Shown: piece after piece, positions 62,690-64,000 of the stretch
Layout of the letters: every line of letters begins with the position of its first letter
Numbering within the stretch: the stretch's first letter is position 1
Assembly: GCA_022606425.2 (NCBI GenBank)
Contig: JAHDVF020000016.1
Coordinates: 774,501 to 838,500, forward strand
DNA from: Lepidostoma basale
Taxonomy: Eukaryota > Arthropoda > Insecta > Trichoptera > Lepidostomatidae
DNA: 64,000 bases
Reading direction: 5' to 3'
Translations under genes and position numbers: made by a program
The notes under the pieces: model-generated
What the model was told of the DNA's origin: nothing
The model's database searches: none
What the model saw: only the letters and a program-made list of their open reading frames with translations

Positions 62690-63060
62690 AAATCAAGAGG
62701 AGATTCGTGTCAGTATATCTGTGTACCATATAATGTCGAAAAGTCGATCGTGGCCCGCTCGTCTATGGTTTGCTCTAATGCGAATGTTCGTTTTTCATAT
62801 TCCCCCGCCAATAAATTAACCCGCCGAGTGAGACACTTCCGCCCGCCCGCCATTACTCCGCCATGTTGTTTCCGGCAGAGAGTGGAAATTGTACCATAGA
62901 CAACGGAGCTCCATTAACACAATGCGGACGGAAAATAAATAATTTCCCCCCAATTTTCCCGCCAGCAAAGTGTTAATTCTGTTTACAGAAAGCGGCGCTA
63001 ATAACGGCTTGGTGGAATTTTGATTAATTGCGGGAAGAATAAATTTGCATAGTTAAGAAT
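62690..63060. other. Single-copy block, possible regulatory or conserved sequence
   Basis: It is GC-moderate, not repeated in the window and without a coding frame. It contains CCGCCATGTTG (YY1/Pho-like) and an inverted pair GTCTATGGT / ACCATAGAC at about 62771 and 62893. Function is speculative. Confidence 0.35.
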
Positions 63061-63164
63061 ACGTTTTTAAATACAGAACGCCGAGTTTCAGAAGTATGGA
63101 GTCAATAGGGCAGTTCTGCGCTTCTTGGTTAAATTTAAATACCAAATTTATAAATGTAACTTAC

Positions 63165-64000
63165 TATTACGCCATTTTCCCGAAGTTGCAGGCAGAAATA
63201 AACAATCATATTGTTCTATCCTGATATATAATACTTTCTTCTCTCCTTAAACTGTAAATTGTCTGCTTTACGTGAACGATGCCGTTCTCGTTGCGGATAG
63301 TGCGGACGAATTACAAGTCTTGGTGTCGAGAATGTATGAGGTATGCAAGTCAAATGATTAATAATGAATTTCGGAAAGTCAAAGGTGACGGTTTTTGAAA
63401 GGGAAGAGCAAATGACAGTTTGTAACATAAGTGTGAAAGATAATTTGGAGCAGGTGGGTGAATTTGTGTATTTAGGTAGCATCTACCTCACAGAACTTTG
63501 CCAGCTGACAAATTTGAACCCTCGGCAGTCAACTCTACGATCCTCGAAGGAAGAAGCAACACACAAACTTCTCGTACCGCGGCGCCAATGAGCTTCAAAC
63601 TTCGCAGATCGCGCTTTTGGCATCGCGGGACCGACGGCGTGGAACAGGCTGCCCTACAATATCCGCAATCAAGACGACGAAGGAGTGTTCAGAAGCTCTC
63701 TTAAAACTTTTCTTTTTAAGAGAAGCTTTCTGGACGTTGAGCGCCCTTGAAATGAATCTTTCACAAAAATGGCGCTATACAAATCATCATCATCATCATC
63801 ACGTTCACAGCGGATGGCCGAACGAATAGTGACGTCAAAACAAGGGTTGGTGCGGGTAAGAAAGTGAATGGAGCTTTAAAAATACTTATTGGAAATAAGA
63901 ATTTATCAATGAAAGCGAAAACGGCCGTTCACAATGGAGTTCTGGTCCCAACCCTAATGTATGGAAGCGAAGCATGGAACTGGCAGAAGAAGAATGAGTA
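63165..64000. mobile_element. LINE (family A) copies at the right edge
   Basis: A short minus-strand tip lies at 63165-63245. A plus-strand copy follows, 63250-63482 and 63803-64000: LYVNDAVLVADSADELQVLV with the YADD box damaged, KDNLEQVGEFVYLGS, then after the insert FTADGRTNSDVKTRVGAGKK, KAKTAVHNGVLVPTLMYGSE and AWNWQKKNE to the window end. Confidence 0.85.
63483..63802 (+). mobile_element. L2-like LINE 3' end nested in family A
   Basis: It reads NLNPRQSTLRSS-like, then ADRAFGIAGPTAWNRLPYNI and SLKTFLFKRSF-like codons in shifted frames, then TGGCGCTATACAAATCATC and a (CAT)n tail. It interrupts the LINE exactly between GGTAGCAT and GTTCACAG. Confidence 0.8.

Overview
This is a stretch of an AT-rich animal nuclear genome, most likely an insect and probably a moth or butterfly. 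The reasons are spliced genes with GT-AG introns of up to about 5 kb, mariner, piggyBac, Transib, hAT and pogo transposons, a tRNA-derived SINE, and very many 5'-truncated non-LTR retrotransposons with TTAG-type 3' tails. There are no bacterial operons and no CRISPR array. The order-level assignment is inference. LINE family letters (A to J) are mine.

Only two host genes are visible. (1) A Popeye-domain (POPDC/BVES-like) membrane protein lies on the minus strand. Only its first coding exon (18152-18676) is seen; the exons for the cytoplasmic cAMP-binding domain would lie at lower coordinates and were not found. (2) A membrane-anchored alpha/beta-hydrolase of the epoxide hydrolase 3/4 type lies on the plus strand. 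Its six exons (20170-20382, 21862-22151, 27246-27375, 28115-28260, 31691-31911, 32926-33035) join in frame to 369 codons, with nucleophile Asp161, acid Asp286 and base His314. Both lid tyrosines appear to be replaced. The two genes diverge from a shared 1.5 kb interval.

Almost everything else is mobile DNA. 1-18 kb: LINE fragments, a mariner inside a LINE, SINEs, foldback repeats and an inverted-repeat MITE. 20-33 kb: the hydrolase introns, holding a pogo-type deletion derivative, a hAT-type MITE inside a LINE, a mariner, a deleted piggyBac and several LINE ends. 33-43 kb: foldback MITEs, LINE ends and a 150 bp GC-rich island. 43.3-45.1 kb: a Transib-like element with CGGCA duplications, CACAGTG termini and roughly 660 bp inverted arms around a transposase remnant. 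45-59 kb: LINEs (one reverse-transcriptase fragment, one interrupted copy), foldbacks and two tandem arrays. 59.3-61.5 kb: a TTAA-flanked element containing a pogo/Tigger-like transposase relic. 62-64 kb: LINE ends and one unassigned, possibly conserved block.

The most unusual signals are the Transib foldback derivative, the substituted lid residues of the hydrolase, the pogo remnant that keeps a PCNA-binding-type tail, and a short repeat that shares its 3' end with the dominant LINE.
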